Positions 21,090-33,222 of a stretch of 64,000 nt of DNA are shown here, piece by piece. The translations under genes were made by a program, and so were the position numbers. The notes below the pieces were generated by a model, which saw only the letters and a program-made list of their open reading frames with translations, searched no databases and was not told where the DNA came from. Origin of the DNA: Adiantum capillus-veneris. Its lineage: Eukaryota; Streptophyta; Polypodiopsida; Polypodiales; Pteridaceae. The stretch covers positions 62,708,248 to 62,772,247 of the forward strand of contig CM043944.1 in assembly GCA_014529385.2 (NCBI GenBank), given 5' to 3'. Position 1 is the first letter of the stretch; every line of letters begins with the position of its first letter.

Positions 21090-22621
21090 TTCCTATTATG
21101 TAATTGCCATGTGTACATAATATCTACTAGTCTTACAAATAAGATACCTTAGTGACATCATGGGCCCATGGGGCCTCTTGAGGTGTCATCACACATGTGA
21201 TGCATAATGAAGAATCCCAAAAGGAGCATCATGCATGGTGGGTCCCCTCGTTTTTGGCTCATAAGGAAAAGAGAGAAATGCCAAGCCAATTTTCTTCATT
21301 TTTCTCCATTTTCTTGAGGGAAATGATTCCCCCACCCCCCGAAAGGTCACCCTAGACCCCCCTCCATGCCCTCCCCTTGTCCTCTATCAACAAAATTCAG
21401 GCAAAGCAAGTGGGGCCCCATATTGGAGCCATTTGTGGTGGAAAAAATCTTCTTTTTGGTCATATTCATCACCTAGTCTTTCCCCCTTTCACCCTAGCCA
21501 CCTTCTTTCTCACACACACACTTAAAATTATTCAAAATTCTATCATTTTCCACTCCTAATCATCCCTCTCAAGCTTCCATGGTTGCACTTCATCTTCCTC
21601 CTCTTACTAGTGTGTGTATGCACTAGTTATTTACACACACTATCACTAAAATCCTACACATATTGAGGATCCATAATGGATTTCTATTATCTGTTATAAC
21701 CTCTACCTAATTCCATCAAAATCAGCCATAAAAAACCTTAAAACAACTCCATAGCTTCACCCCTCTCCACCCAATTCTCATTCATCCTCACACACATGTA
21801 TCTATCCCTCTAAGTATGGCCCATTCCTCTCTCTCTTTCACCACAATTTGTGAGATAGGTGCTAGTCATTCCACAACCTCCAAAGAAGAAGGTGAATTGC
21901 TGAAAATAATGACCAAGAATCAACCTCTCAAGTGGCAAGGTGGAGCTTCAAGGTGAAGGCATCAAGAAGGTCAAGGTGGCGGCTCCCAGAGCATCCCAAT
22001 TTGTCCCCCAATTCAAGCCCTTAATTGTAATTTTCACTAATTATAATTGGGTGGGAGAGGCTATATAAAGAGCCCTGCATCTCAGCCCAAAGACACTTGA
22101 GCCCTTCTCCATTGTAGCATGCCCTAATTAGGCTCTTTGTGCACCTCTAGGCTACCATTGTTTTGGCAGGGTGATAGTGTTTGCATTCCCATGATTGTAG
22201 CTAGCATGCTTGATTTGTGTGGATGCTTTGTGTGTGTAATCACTCCCTTGGTGGAGGTGTCAAGGTTTTCCATTTGATGTCCCCTTAATGAATGATTAAT
22301 GCTCAAGTTTTTATTTTGTTGTGATGAATGCATTTACATTGGCGTGTGTGCGTGTAGCAAGTTTTGTTAAGTCTTGATCAAGGCAATTCTAATTATACGT
22401 GTTTCATCTTCCTCCCACATCCATTATCAAGTACATTTATTCCCCACTTTCTCTTCTCTTTCCTTTCTCCCTTCTACTTCCTCTCTCCATCACCCTCATA
22501 CATATATTTGCTCTGCATGCATAATTGCAACCATTCATACGGTTAGCCAAGAGAGGTTTTGGAAATAGGCACCCCTTCAAACCTCTCACTCCAATAATTC
22601 ATTCATTGGATCCTTGTTGGT

Positions 22622-22666
<45 letters not shown>

Positions 22667-22930
22667 AAGGTTGGTTGAAGGTGTGTGTGAGCACAACTCC
22701 TTCCATATGCTCAAGGTAATTCTCTCCCATAAAGATGTCATTCTCACCAATAGAGCCTCAACTCTACTAGCTCTTGGTCACGTCCTAGCCGCATAAAATG
22801 CTAGGCGGTGCCCCTTCAATACCCCCTCACCCCCGTGAGGCATCCAAGTAGTACCTTGGTGTAGAGGCCATCGGGTGCGCTTTGTGTGCTTTAAAACTTA
22901 TGGCAATTTTTTTGCTAAAAATTTCAGGAG
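21090..22930 (+). repeat. Probable LTR with TATA box and CT microsatellite
   Basis: A strong TATA box CTATATAAAG lies at 22061-22070, followed by a transcribed-like region with (CT)20 at 22624-22662. The downstream part 22760-22890, with a CCTAGC...GCTAGG hairpin and GGCCATCGG, is repeated in diverged form at 27905-28025. This is the layout of an LTR, but the ends are not defined and no PBS follows. No coding frame is credible. Confidence 0.4.
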
Positions 22931-23396
22931 AGTCTTACTGCATGGAGATCAAAATGTCAACTAGAAACTCAGCCAAAAACCAGTGCAAAGTCAATGAAGA
23001 GTGCAAAAAGAAAACTAGAGCACTCACAAGAAAAATTTAGTAATCTCCTTAATACACAGACCAAAATCTCAAAGAAATTTGAGAAAAAAAGAATCATAAA
23101 CCAACAAAGAGTGTTTCCAAGGCATCAACTATCATATACCACTCAAAGAAATCATCAAAAGACTACCAACTTGGCTTCAATATACTTCTACCCATCCATA
23201 CATGTTATATGGCGAGGCCAAAAATGGGGATCTCTAGCAACCTAATCCACCTCACACTAGTAACTCGGTCCCCGATACTCGGCTTAAAAATCCTCCGGAC
23301 TAGAGCAATAGACAATCTAGATTGGACAGTTGGTGGATTAGAGTGGTTAGGAACTCTAAACTAGGTAAGTGTAGACTGAAGAGATATGTAGAGATA
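22931..23396. other. AT-rich DNA, no gene
   Basis: An 83-codon Lys-rich frame at 22994-23245 has no recognisable domain, and its composition matches the surrounding A-rich DNA. First diverged units of the ~47-bp minisatellite appear at 23310-23390. Confidence 0.3.
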
Positions 23397-23600
23397 CATG
23401 GGTTCAAAAGTAGGGATTATTTTATTCTATATTTTCTCATACATTCACATACAGAAGGGTTTTGAAAAAATGAACTTGAAAAAAAAATTCACGAATTGAA
23501 TAGGAAAAGGATCCCTTTTATTGGTGAAAAAATCACAACTAAGAGGTTTTATAAATAGTCCATGAATGCACATGATATATAGGTTTTACATATAGTGACC
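23397..23600 (+). mobile_element. Short repeat, copy a (related to the TIR element at 43434)
   Basis: It aligns in reverse orientation with 43434-43680. Shared blocks include TTTATAAATAGTCC, CACATGATATA, GAATAGGAAAAGG and the end ATAGTGACC. The right end runs straight into a C36 tract. The left end is diverged. Confidence 0.6.
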
Positions 23601-23640
23601 CCCCCCCCCCCCCCCCCCCCCCCCTCCCCCGAGATTATAG
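23599..23640. repeat. Run of 36 C, then T and five C
   Basis: This is one of the longest poly(C) runs I would expect in a plant genome. It directly follows the AGTGACC terminus of the short repeat. Its length may be affected by sequencing or assembly. Confidence 0.85.
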
Positions 23641-24350
23641 CAAGCAAAACCACTACATTCAACAAGTGGTGCAATGGACCACGTAGAGAGTTTCAATAGG
23701 ATAAGTGGTCGATTAGAATGATTAGTGTCTATAGATTGAATGCATGGTGGACTGAATGTGTAGAGCCTCTAGCTTGGAAAAGTGGAGGATTAGAGTGGTA
23801 TAGCCTCTACATTTGGCTAGTGGCGGACTAGAGGAGGTAGAGGTTTGAAACTCAATTGAGAAATTGGTGGATTGGAGTGTTGGAGTCTCTAGATTGAAAA
23901 AGTGATGGAACATGCAAAGGCTCTTGATTGGTGAATGAGATGAGGTAGAGACTCTAAAGTGGACAAATGGGAGATTAAATCATGCGGAGTATTTATCTTG
24001 CAAAAGTGGTGGATTAGAAGGGGTAGACACACTCCATTGAGCAAGTAGTGAGTTAGAGTAAGTAGAGACTCTAAACTAGAAGTGGATTAGAAGTAGTGGA
24101 GCATCTATATTGAAGGAGTGGTGGACTAGAGTAGTTAGAGGCTTTAAATTGGATGAGTTATGGATTATAGGGGATAGAAAATCTACATTGGACAAGTTGT
24201 GGAATAGAGCAAGTAGAACCTCTACATAAAATGATCGATGGAGTATAGTATGTAGAGCCTTGAGATTTGACAAGTGGTGGATTAGAGTGGGTACATGCTC
24301 TACATTAGACAAGTAGTGGAATATAGGGAGTATAGCCTGGGTGTATGCAT
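23641..24350. repeat. Degenerate minisatellite, period about 47 bp
   Basis: Around 15 diverged units are present, each built on a pattern like GTGGATTAGAGTGG-TAGAG-CTCTA-ATTGGACAA. Neighbouring units share roughly 65-80% by eye. First units also occur at 23310-23390, before the short repeat. No coding potential. Confidence 0.75.
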
Positions 24351-27300
24351 AATAAGGTGTATCCACTTTCAATAGTCTCCCCCATTAGAATCACTAAAAA
24401 ATAGTCTATTTTTTCACACTATTATGTACATTTGACTTGCTTGCACGTACTTTTTAGAGGCAAGATTTGGTGGCCACACAACACATAGTATTAAACACTA
24501 TGGAAAGTTTTGATCTTCGATTTCCCAAACCAAAATGGAAATTTTAGTGCATAAGGACTGCTCTGGTTCAACCTGCCACAACACTGTGACCTTGATAAAC
24601 AATTATCTATATCTTTATATGGACTTCTTTGCTTAACTTGCCCTTTTGCATATCAATTATTCACTCAACAAGCAATTCAAGTTGATTTTTTATCTAGTTT
24701 TGGGTCCCTAGGTAAATTTTTTTTTCTTTGTCAAAACCATTGTTTAGAAAAGCCTTAATTTTTTACACCATATCTCTAATGATGTATATATTATTTTTCA
24801 AGATCTAACGCTCATTTGATAGATCATGACTCGAGGAATGTGACCATGCAAAAAAGTGGAATAACGGTTCTTTTTTTATAGATCTAGCTCAAAAAATAAC
24901 AAAGATATCTTAGAGGATCTTGAGAAAGTTTTTAAAAAAATTCTAATAAGTAATTTACTTTGCCACTCAATTTGATTTTCATGTATCTTTTGACTTTCAT
25001 CATAAGGTCCTCACGGAAAAAAAATTGAGCAAGATAAAGGCACTTTTTCACTCTTTTAAATTTTTTTACTTAAACAATTCACTTAAGGTGTGCCTCCTTA
25101 GGTTTGGTAAAGTGTCAAACCTAGATATTCTGACACTTGTCCATATACCATGGGTTTGGCTCTCTCTTACAATCCAACTTGTCTATTCCACCTCATACAA
25201 GGGGACTGCCACATCACTAAAAGTCCATGTCATCACCACATGTCACCATTCAAAAGTTTGACCTTACACTTGGCTTGCCACGTCACCTTGATCGCCACCT
25301 CATCGACCACCCTCAAATGCCACCTCACATTCGATGCCAAGTTATCCACCACATCACATGCCACTTGTTAGTGGTGCTTGAATGGCTTTCCATGTTTGTA
25401 CAACCAAAGTTAGTCGATGTTGGGAAATGTGTTGTGTAGTGCTATAGATGTTGATAGATGCTTGATAAAGTGCTAGAGTAGGTATGAAGGACTAGGGTAG
25501 GCAGGGGATAGTGGAAATGTATGTTTGATGTGGTTCCTTAGGCCCAAAGGGCTCTAGAGTGGGCCGATTTGTTTGATAGGTCCAAAGGTTCAAAAGGCTG
25601 AGTTAATGCTCTAGAATGTGGTGTTTGAGGTGCTCTAGAGGCGATTCAAACGGATCATAAATCGGATCTCGAATATGAAAGTTATGTCCAGTTGAAAGTC
25701 TACTGGGGGTCAGGTATGGTTCAGCTTGACTGCACCGGTGAACTTTCTACCAATGTTTTTTTTGGCTCAACCAGGTTCCAGAAGGTAGAACATAGCATGT
25801 ACAGTTGGCGAAAGTTGACAAATTGTCCATTCAATTCTTGGATAGCAAGATATGCGAGGTGAAGTTGATTGCAAATGCCAGAAGGAAAGTGGCAGATCTT
25901 TTCTTGCCTTGCGATCTCAATTGGCGAGCATGGCAAAGTTCGAAGGCAATGGGGTTTGCACAACCTGTAGTCGGATAGACAAGATTCCAGTTGGACTTGG
26001 TGGCTCGGTTATTGGAACACTAAGCTTGGAATCGTGGCTTGAGAAATTTGGATAGAAGAGGTTTTTTATGAGTTCGCATGGTTTTTTCAACATTGGGAGA
26101 GCAGATCAACACAAAGTGCCACATGGCAAGGCCTATAACCCATATGCATGGCACTTAGCAGCCCCCTTGGGATATTTAAAGAGAATGAGCGCCTCACTTG
26201 GGGCATCAAGGTGGAGTGAGAGAGATTGAGCCCATGGCTATGATGGAAAGTGGCACGGGCACTGCTCGCAGCTGTGTTGGGTGGTCAGTGGCCTTTTTGG
26301 CGGCACTGATGTTTGGGGGGCACTCGGTGGCCGTGGTTGGCACTGTTGACATGGTAGCATATTTTGAGTGGGTTCCCGCGGTGCCCTTGGGCGCCAAATA
26401 TTTCATATGAGGAGCGTGTTCACCCAAGGGGTTGTCACAATACCGTGACATCCCCCTAGGGTTCAAGGGGTGGCTCACGCAGGTCCAAGCCAGCAAAATG
26501 GTGCCGAGAATAGCAAGGGGTGTTTACCTGTCGATTACTAAATAAAGTGATTGATAAAAATAGCATTTGCTAAAGCAAATCATGCATGCGCATTTGGAAG
26601 TCATGGCTATGAGTCTGATTCAATCAAGGATTGCAAAATTAGATTGAATTTTCCTCTGAAGGAAGAACCTAAATGCTTCTACTTTGTGACAATAAAAGCC
26701 AAAAAATCCAGCAAGGCTTCTATTCCTTTAAAAATACACTAAAGCCAATGTTCACCACCAAAAAGTTTTTTAGCAACTAATGGAAAAAAGAAGAGCATTG
26801 GAAAGTGTTTAGTTTCTAGTGAAAATCTCAGGGTTTTTGCGGCTTTTAGGCTTTCCATCGGGGGGCCTTAGTGTTTGATAGAGTTGATTCATCTTATGTG
26901 GCAATGCTCTTATTAAAAACATTGTTTTAGAAGGAAGAGATGCGAGATGGGCACCCACAATCATGCAGGGATGCATGGTGATGACGAAAGTGTGTCTTTC
27001 TTTCTTTCTTGCACTCCTTTTTTGCACATGTCTTGCATTGGTCGCATGCCATCAACCAGGTCTTGCTGGGTATAAAAATTTAGTGAGTGGATGATTGAAT
27101 TTTGGAAATATTCAGAGGCTGCAATACTAGAATCAAGCTCATTGGCCACTCGATGAGGAGACTCGGGCAACTGGCATAGCTGTTGCTCTAAATACAAGAT
27201 ACCGTGTTGCAATCAAATGGTTTTGGGTCCCGATGTTTTGCAATTATTGGGAGCTATGAGGCCAAGCATGTGTAGCACACTCCTTGTTGCCTATTGATCT

Positions 27301-27360
27301 TTATCTTTAATCTAGTCCAGATTGCTATATGATCCATAGCTAGGTCTTGCTTTTGGTTTA
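24351..27360. other. No gene seen
   Basis: The part 24360-25080 is AT-rich. The part 25150-25370 is rich in CCAC/TCAC on the plus strand and includes TGCCACGTCACC. A TATA-like ATATTTAAAG lies at 26169-26178. These hint at old LTRs, but I found no repeats in the window that would delimit them and no frame with a recognisable product. Confidence 0.35.
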
Positions 27361-27384
27361 TGTCTGCATGTGTGCAATACGGTG

Positions 27385-27386
<2 letters not shown>

Positions 27387-27428
<42 letters not shown>

Positions 27429-27555
27429 GATACACACACAGACACACCCTCGTTCTCCTCCTTCTCTCACCCTCACCTCCCCTGGCCCTCTACTACCCCT
27501 CCCATTGACTTGCTTCCCCCCCTCTCGCTCTCTGTCAGTCAGCAATTGCCCGAGG

Positions 27556-27604
<49 letters not shown>

Positions 27605-27785
27605 CCATGGTTCACACCCACACTCTCAATACACACACACACACACACACATGAGAATGCACTATTAGGCTCACTATCTCTCTATATCTTTCTATCACCA
27701 TGGTTGACACCTCGCCAAAAATAAGGTTACTGTAAATATTGCATTAAAACAATTTTCCCTCACACCCCGAGGGCTTTTCATTACC

Positions 27786-27869
<84 letters not shown>
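27387..27869. repeat. Three long CT microsatellites
   Basis: The runs are 27387-27426, 27557-27600 and 27791-27869 (about 79 bp). Short CA runs lie between (27633-27650). Apparent Leu-Ser or Arg-Glu frames through here are repeat artefacts. Confidence 0.95.
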
Positions 27870-27872
<3 letters not shown>

Positions 27873-27889
27873 GTGCAGAGTTTGTATTA

Positions 27890-28015
27890 CTTCAAATCAT
27901 CGTTGTCCGCATCCTAGCCGCTCAAAGCTAGGTGGTTCTCCCTGTTTACTTCACGGTGGCCGGCTCGGCGTGCATTGGCTCCTGGCATTTGAGGCCATCG
28001 GGGTCTATGGTGTGC
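27890..28015 (+). repeat. LTR-like fragment fused to the A2 gag remnant
   Basis: It is homologous to 22760-22890. Both have CCTAGCCGC...GCTAGG (a 6-bp stem), then a short spacer, and GAGGCCATCGGG...TGTGCTTTGTG. At about 28015 the sequence switches to minus-strand gag of A2, so this marks a recombination or insertion junction. Confidence 0.5.
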
Positions 28016-29302
28016 TTTGTGCTCGTCACAGGCACTAGTGATTGTTCAGCTATGACTCCTTCTGAATGCATGTACTTTACTGGATCTGCATTATGTCTTG
28101 GATATGGAGGTTGTTGACCCAACACAGGTTGAGGTCTTTCCATACCCATAGGTGGTCTTTGAGCTGGTTCCATGTTAGCGTGGTATCTATATATCGGTTG
28201 TCCTTGTGGCCTCATGGGCACGCATTGAACATTCCCATTATACTTTGGTCGAAAGTAGCACTCGTTGGTCTCATGGGAGGTCCATTTACCCTCGATTGCA
28301 CACCATTTTTGTGGCCTAATTGGTTGTCCCTATTGAGGTATCCCTTGTCCTGGTCCCCTCACAAGTGCTTTTTGCATGTTATTCATCACGTTGTTCATCC
28401 TTTTGAGCATGTCTTCTATGGTTGAAAGCGGTGCTGCAGCAACCGTTCCTACTTGTGCTGGTTTAGTGGATGTTGTTTTCTCACTTTGATTATCCTTAGG
28501 GACATCTTCTTCATTAAAAAAATCACAATTGTCTCCTAAGCAATAGCATCTGACACACATGCTTCTAGGGTTGTATGCTTCTTGCTATACAATATAGCAT
28601 GAAGTTCTTTGTTTAGCAATCCCTCTAGAAACAATGATACTAGTCATTCTTCTGCAGGTATCTCTAGCTCTGGGCATCTGGCAATGTATTGTTTCATTCG
28701 AGTTTCACAATCCCTAACAGACTCACCACATTTCTGTTTAGAGCTGTAGATTTGAGCTATCGTATTATGTTTGATCCCGGTTCTGGAACAAGCAGCTACA
28801 AATCCTTGAGCTAATGTGTTCAAGTCCATGATTGACCTTGGTGGAATGTTTTGGAACCATGTCGATGCTTTTCCTTCTAATGTCATTTCAAACCCCTCGA
28901 ATTGAGTATGGAAATCAAATATACATTTTTCTCTTAGCACTTGTTTAAAGCTTGATAAGTGGTCGTATGGATCCCCTGATCCACTGTATTTTCTGACCCA
29001 TTTTTTAAAATCAGCTGGTCTGACGCGTCTGTTTGGTTCAACTCCCGGTCTCTTGGCAATTGGTCCTGTTCCAAGTCCTTCAAACCAATCTGTTGGAAAT
29101 AGTGACTCATATAGCACTCGATTGGCCTTAGTGTCACCCGGTTTCTTCGTGATGAGGTGGTTTCGGGTTTCTTAACATTACTCTCAGATGATCTCTCACG
29201 GTGTTCATCTCTTGGAATTTTTGATGGTCCTTGTCCCAATATCCAATCCCTTATGGAATACCCTTGGTATTTGGTTTTTTTTACCTCCTCAGGAGTCATC
29301 AT
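28016..29302 (-). pseudogene. A2: gag remnant related to element A
   Basis: The minus-strand order is a start region (29302-28934), a capsid-like region (29117-28644) with DPYDHLSSF and ASTWFQNIPP, a Cys/His piece, and a Pro-rich end containing ERPQPVLGQQPP as in element A. Frameshifts and stops break it (changes near 29050, 28640 and 28330). It ends at the LTR-like junction near 28015. No protease or RT follows, so this copy was truncated. It is diverged from A and represents a related but separate subfamily. Confidence 0.75.
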
Positions 29303-29699
29303 AGCAAAGTTATTGTTATAAAAATCCCTAAACAGGTAGGTTGGTTGATCCCTTATCCTTGATTTTGAAGATATAGATGATCTTCATGGCCGTCAGTTGT
29401 CCTGATTTGGCATGCGAAGTCCATAGAAGATCTTTTACGTTTCTATACTCTCAACAATAGACTATAATCCTAGGATTATCCGTACTAATCCATTTCAAAG
29501 GCTAATCTAATCTACAATCCTTCAATCCTAAAGGCACTTGACAAGTACGATTACTTCCAAGCTACCTCTACACAGTAAAAGACGACAATCTTAGGCTATG
29601 CGGTTTCTAAATGAAAGTTTTACTTTAGGAGATCCTAGAGGAATTTCAAGGATAACTTCACAAGACGCTCGTGTTTTTCCCTAGTTTAGGTCTCTTCGA

Positions 29700-29717
29700 T
29701 CCCCGACAGTGGCGCCA
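29700..29717 (-). other. A2 primer-binding site
   Basis: The minus strand reads TGGCGCCACTGTCGGGGA, the clearest PBS in the window and the type common in plant Ty3/gypsy elements. It lies two bases past a CA that can end the LTR and about 400 bases before gag. Confidence 0.75.
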
Positions 29718-29719
29718 AA

Positions 29720-30565
29720 TGTGGGACGTGTGTCTATCCTCACTATCCTATCTTATTGCAGTTTGCAATTTTAGTGAGAATCACGATTAATTGTAAATCC
29801 ATGGGATGAAGCTAACTCGACTAGTGCATAGAGGCTACAAGTGGTTATCAATATCTCAGAAAACAACTAACAACTCGCATGTAACTCAAGCTACACTCAA
29901 GTGACTGAAATCACCAAAAGCCAATCGCTCATCGGCAAACAAATCACATCCGTTACAACATCAAATGACATCCCAACGTAGCGAAACTTCTAGGACAAGT
30001 TTATAAGACCTAAGCACGCATGTTTATGGTCTCAAACCCCACTTTAGGTCAAGTGTCAAAATCACGATTATTAACAATATTGGATTTTTGACCTAGTCAT
30101 TTTCAGCCCAGAATGCACCTAAATGCTTAGCAATGATGCCCCAATACCCCGCATATTCTTAGTTTTTTATTTTGAAGTGTAAATTCCTACTTATAATCAA
30201 ATTAGGCCGCGGGTTGACGATGCCAAAAGCTACAAAATAGTGTGATGTGTTTACGTGAATGCGTAGAGCTCTTACCTGCGGTTGCAATGCAACAAACACA
30301 ATTGCAATGTGACAACCGAGGAGGGAGTAGGGAAGCGCGAGAAGGAAAGAAGTGAGCACCGCTAGCTCACGCTGTGTATTTCATTATCCAAAACTTACAA
30401 ATAACTTACAAAAATTGGCTTTATACCTTAGCCAAGGTTTTTCGTGGTCAAAACTAATTATCTGGGAGCTCTAACTAAAGATAGGCAATGACAGGTTGAT
30501 ACAATCTGGAAGCTTGTAACCCTGGCTCATTAATTAAAAGGTTTATCCAAAAAATAGGCGTTACA
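29720..30565 (-). repeat. A2 5' LTR (probable)
   Basis: The PBS-side boundary (CCCACA on the minus strand) is well placed. The far boundary at 30565 is proposed from TGTAACGCC on the minus strand. A TATA-like GGTATAAAGCC lies near 30420-30428, minus strand. No second LTR is in the window, so the length (846 bp) is tentative. Confidence 0.5.
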
Positions 30566-30599
30566 ATATTCCCGTTTTATCAAAATAATATGTGTTTTT

Positions 30600-31030
30600 A
30601 CAATGAGAGCTCCAAAAAATGGTATCCGTTGTGTCCGTGTTAGCTTGCTGCTAACATTAGAGCCATTCCAAATTCTTCAGATTAAAAGTTGTATACATGC
30701 TAGCTCATTGCTTGGTCTAAAGTGAAAATGTTTTCATTAGAGCTAGTGTTTACCCAAATTTTTTGGGAGCTTTCAAGTACAAAATTTGGCTATTAAGAGC
30801 CATTCATTTTCATTTCATCAAGTTGCAGTCATCTCTAGCTCATAGCGTGCTCTAAAATTGTAGAATTTCATGAGCTAGTTGTTAGCCAACTTTTTGGAGG
30901 GCTTTAAAAATGTAAATTTGGCTACTATTGAGAGCCACATCATTTCATCAAATTTGCATTATTTTCAGCTCCTGGCTTGTTTTAAATTCCATACTTCGAG
31001 TGAGCTAGAAACTAATCAACTTTTGAATCA
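30600..31030. repeat. Degenerate tandem repeats of about 125 bp
   Basis: Three to four diverged units share GAGCTAG-GTT-CCAA-TTTTTGGGAGCTTT, ATTTGGCTA, GAGCCA-TCATTT-CATCAA and AGCTC-TAGC-TGCTCTAAA. There is no coding frame. Confidence 0.6.
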
Positions 31031-31559
31031 TGCATGAGAGATTGTAAAAATTGCTAAAATGTGCTTATTTAGAAGCATTTTATATCTCTCATTATTGTTA
31101 TGTATGCATAAATTTGCTACAAAGAGCATCATGTGCATAACCAAAGGCACTTTTTTTCCTTTGATCAGTTTTTTCCCTTTGGAAAATTCGGATATACAAG
31201 ACCCTAGATTTAGATTTTCATTAATGCTTTTTGTGTGTTTTTGGATTTCAAATAAAAGGCCTTTGGAGCTTGTGTTTTCACTTAGCCACTCAAAAAGCAT
31301 GGATTGTAATAAAACGATCAAGAGACTTCTCTACACAAAGGGGATGCTTGATCAAGGATGCTCAAAAGAGCATGAATAGGTGTAATCCTTCCATGATTTT
31401 GCTCTTTTGTTCATCCCTCCATTCTCTATGCTTGGCTTAAGTAATTTTTTGCTTCTAATGTGTGCTAATCATAGGTAATTGGCCTTGACCTTAGGTTAAT
31501 GTAGGTTCATTTCTCATTAGTCCTAGACTCTTAGTGATAGTCTTAATAGAATAGTGGCT
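31031..31559. other. No gene seen
   Basis: AT-rich DNA between the degenerate repeats and the truncated end of P2. The few frames of about 100 codons have no recognisable domains and biased composition. Confidence 0.3.
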
Positions 31560-33180
31560 CCTAGGAATACTTTGAGATTCTTTCCCATCATCAAACTCAA
31601 CCTTCCTATTCAAAATCCTCTCCTCTAGAACTTTCTTCAAGTCTACAGAAAGAGTTTGTAAGCAGGTCCTTTTGGTTTACATTTTGTTGGCTCCTTTTTC
31701 TTCCCTGTTGTTGATTTCTCCATGGTCACTTTTGGTGAAGGTGCCTCCTGTGTTGGTGGTGCTCGCAAAGGTACTGCATCATTTCTCCCTCCACTTCTTG
31801 TAGATCTTTTTGAAGGCCCTTCATCACCATTTTCACGCCTACGCTTTTCTTCTACAATGGATTCATGGCTTTGGCAGTTTGTAATGTAGGCATGCATAGA
31901 TATTGAGTCTACTAGATCACTCTACTCTATCTCTAGACATATGAAATCACCTACTTCATGTAGAATCTCTTTTGTAAGATTTCCCTTTTTAGCTAATTCC
32001 ATGACATTTGGCCAAAGTCAACCACTATGATCACACACCTCTTCATCACTAAGATGCTCAGTTTTTACTCCATAAGTAGCTGCCTCAACTGCAGAGGTGG
32101 AATAGTTAGTTGCCATATCTTCAACTAAGGTTTACATTCCCCCGTTCCCAAAGTTACTTCTCAAGGGTAGGCTTGTCTCTCTTAAGTGGATTTTACCATC
32201 CTTAAAAAAGAAAACATTATTTGTCAAAGCATCACTAAAACTATCAAAATCCCTTCTTACATGGTCTATACTATCACACCAAATGCATCTATCAACAAAC
32301 CCTTCTTTGGCATGTTGTCTTTGCCTAGGAAGTGGCCTTGATAGCTAGACTTTTTCTTCAAGCTTTGCAAGCTTCACCTTCAAGTCATGCATTCCCTTCA
32401 CAAGCTCATCTATCATGGACTCATCAAACTTAGGAGCTATAAAAGTAGGCTAAACAATTTTGTCAAAAGTTGAGGTGGAAGGACTTGTAGTGCTTACCAC
32501 CATCTTGTCCCTTCTTCTTTGTTGTTTGGCAAGCAATGGGACAACACCTTTAACTTCATTCTAGTCGGTCTTTAGTCCTTGCTCAACATCTTTATCTTCA
32601 AGAAGAAGCTTCAAATTTTCTTGAAACTCTTTACCTGTAGCTTTTAAGAACAGATTTGTCTTCTCTGCATCTAGTGTGGACTTTTCTGTTCTGGTGAGTT
32701 GTGCATATTGCAGCTCAAATTTCCTAAGTAGCTCTGTTATTGCTAGTCCTTGCTTTGGCTTGACTACCCATTCTAAGAATTTCCTTTTGGTCACTCTCTC
32801 AGAGTCCTCCATGAAATATTCCTTCTTTGAAGCTACTTTGAGTTCTTCCTAGTTTCTCCCAGGCCCATCTTTAATTGCCCTAACATGTTCCCTAGTTTTT
32901 GGAGCAACAACTAGCTCAAAGCTTTGAATCATCTATCCTTCTAACATGCGATGCAACTCCATCTCCTTAGCATGCTTGTGTAGGTACTTGGCTACATCAT
33001 TTCCAATGAACTGATTCATTTTGTTGACGACCACCTATATGGATTTGGTTGTTGAAATCTCTCTTCTTTCAATGGCATGTTGTTGTTGCATGAACACTGT
33101 AAATTCTTGAAACATTTGAATTGTTTCTAGGTCAAAATGTATACCATGTTGATCCACATGATCACCCGTGGTTAGCCACA
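31560..33180 (-). pseudogene. P2 gag and start of pol, decayed
   Basis: The gag start codon that P1 has is ACG here. The capsid-like block with EDSERVTKRKFLEW is at about 32810-32760, and the frame passes through Gln where P1 has a stop. The zinc-knuckle position at about 32295-32250 keeps the second Cys but has Phe for the last. Around 31900-31640 a Lys-rich linker leads to PAYKL, and after a two-base insertion to a segment (LKKVLEERIL) typical of the protease start in some Ty3/gypsy elements. Many stops are present. Confidence 0.6.
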
Positions 33181-33198
33181 AACTCTCACCTTGGCAGT

Positions 33199-33217
33199 TG
33201 CGTGTCCGGCTCACCAA
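33199..33217 (-). other. P2 primer-binding site
   Basis: The minus strand reads TTGGTGAGCCGGACACGCA, a mutated version of the P1 and X site. The following leader ends GGTGAG as in both others. Confidence 0.6.
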
Positions 33218-33222
33218 AAATA

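Noticed and set aside
27312-27668. Reading frames rich in Leu-Ser or Arg-Glu across CT/GA runs
   Set aside because: They are translations of microsatellites and disappear outside them; no start context or conserved part.
31059-31379. 106-codon plus-strand frame with a hydrophobic stretch
   Set aside because: It overlaps a minus-strand frame of similar length, and both look like chance in AT-rich DNA.
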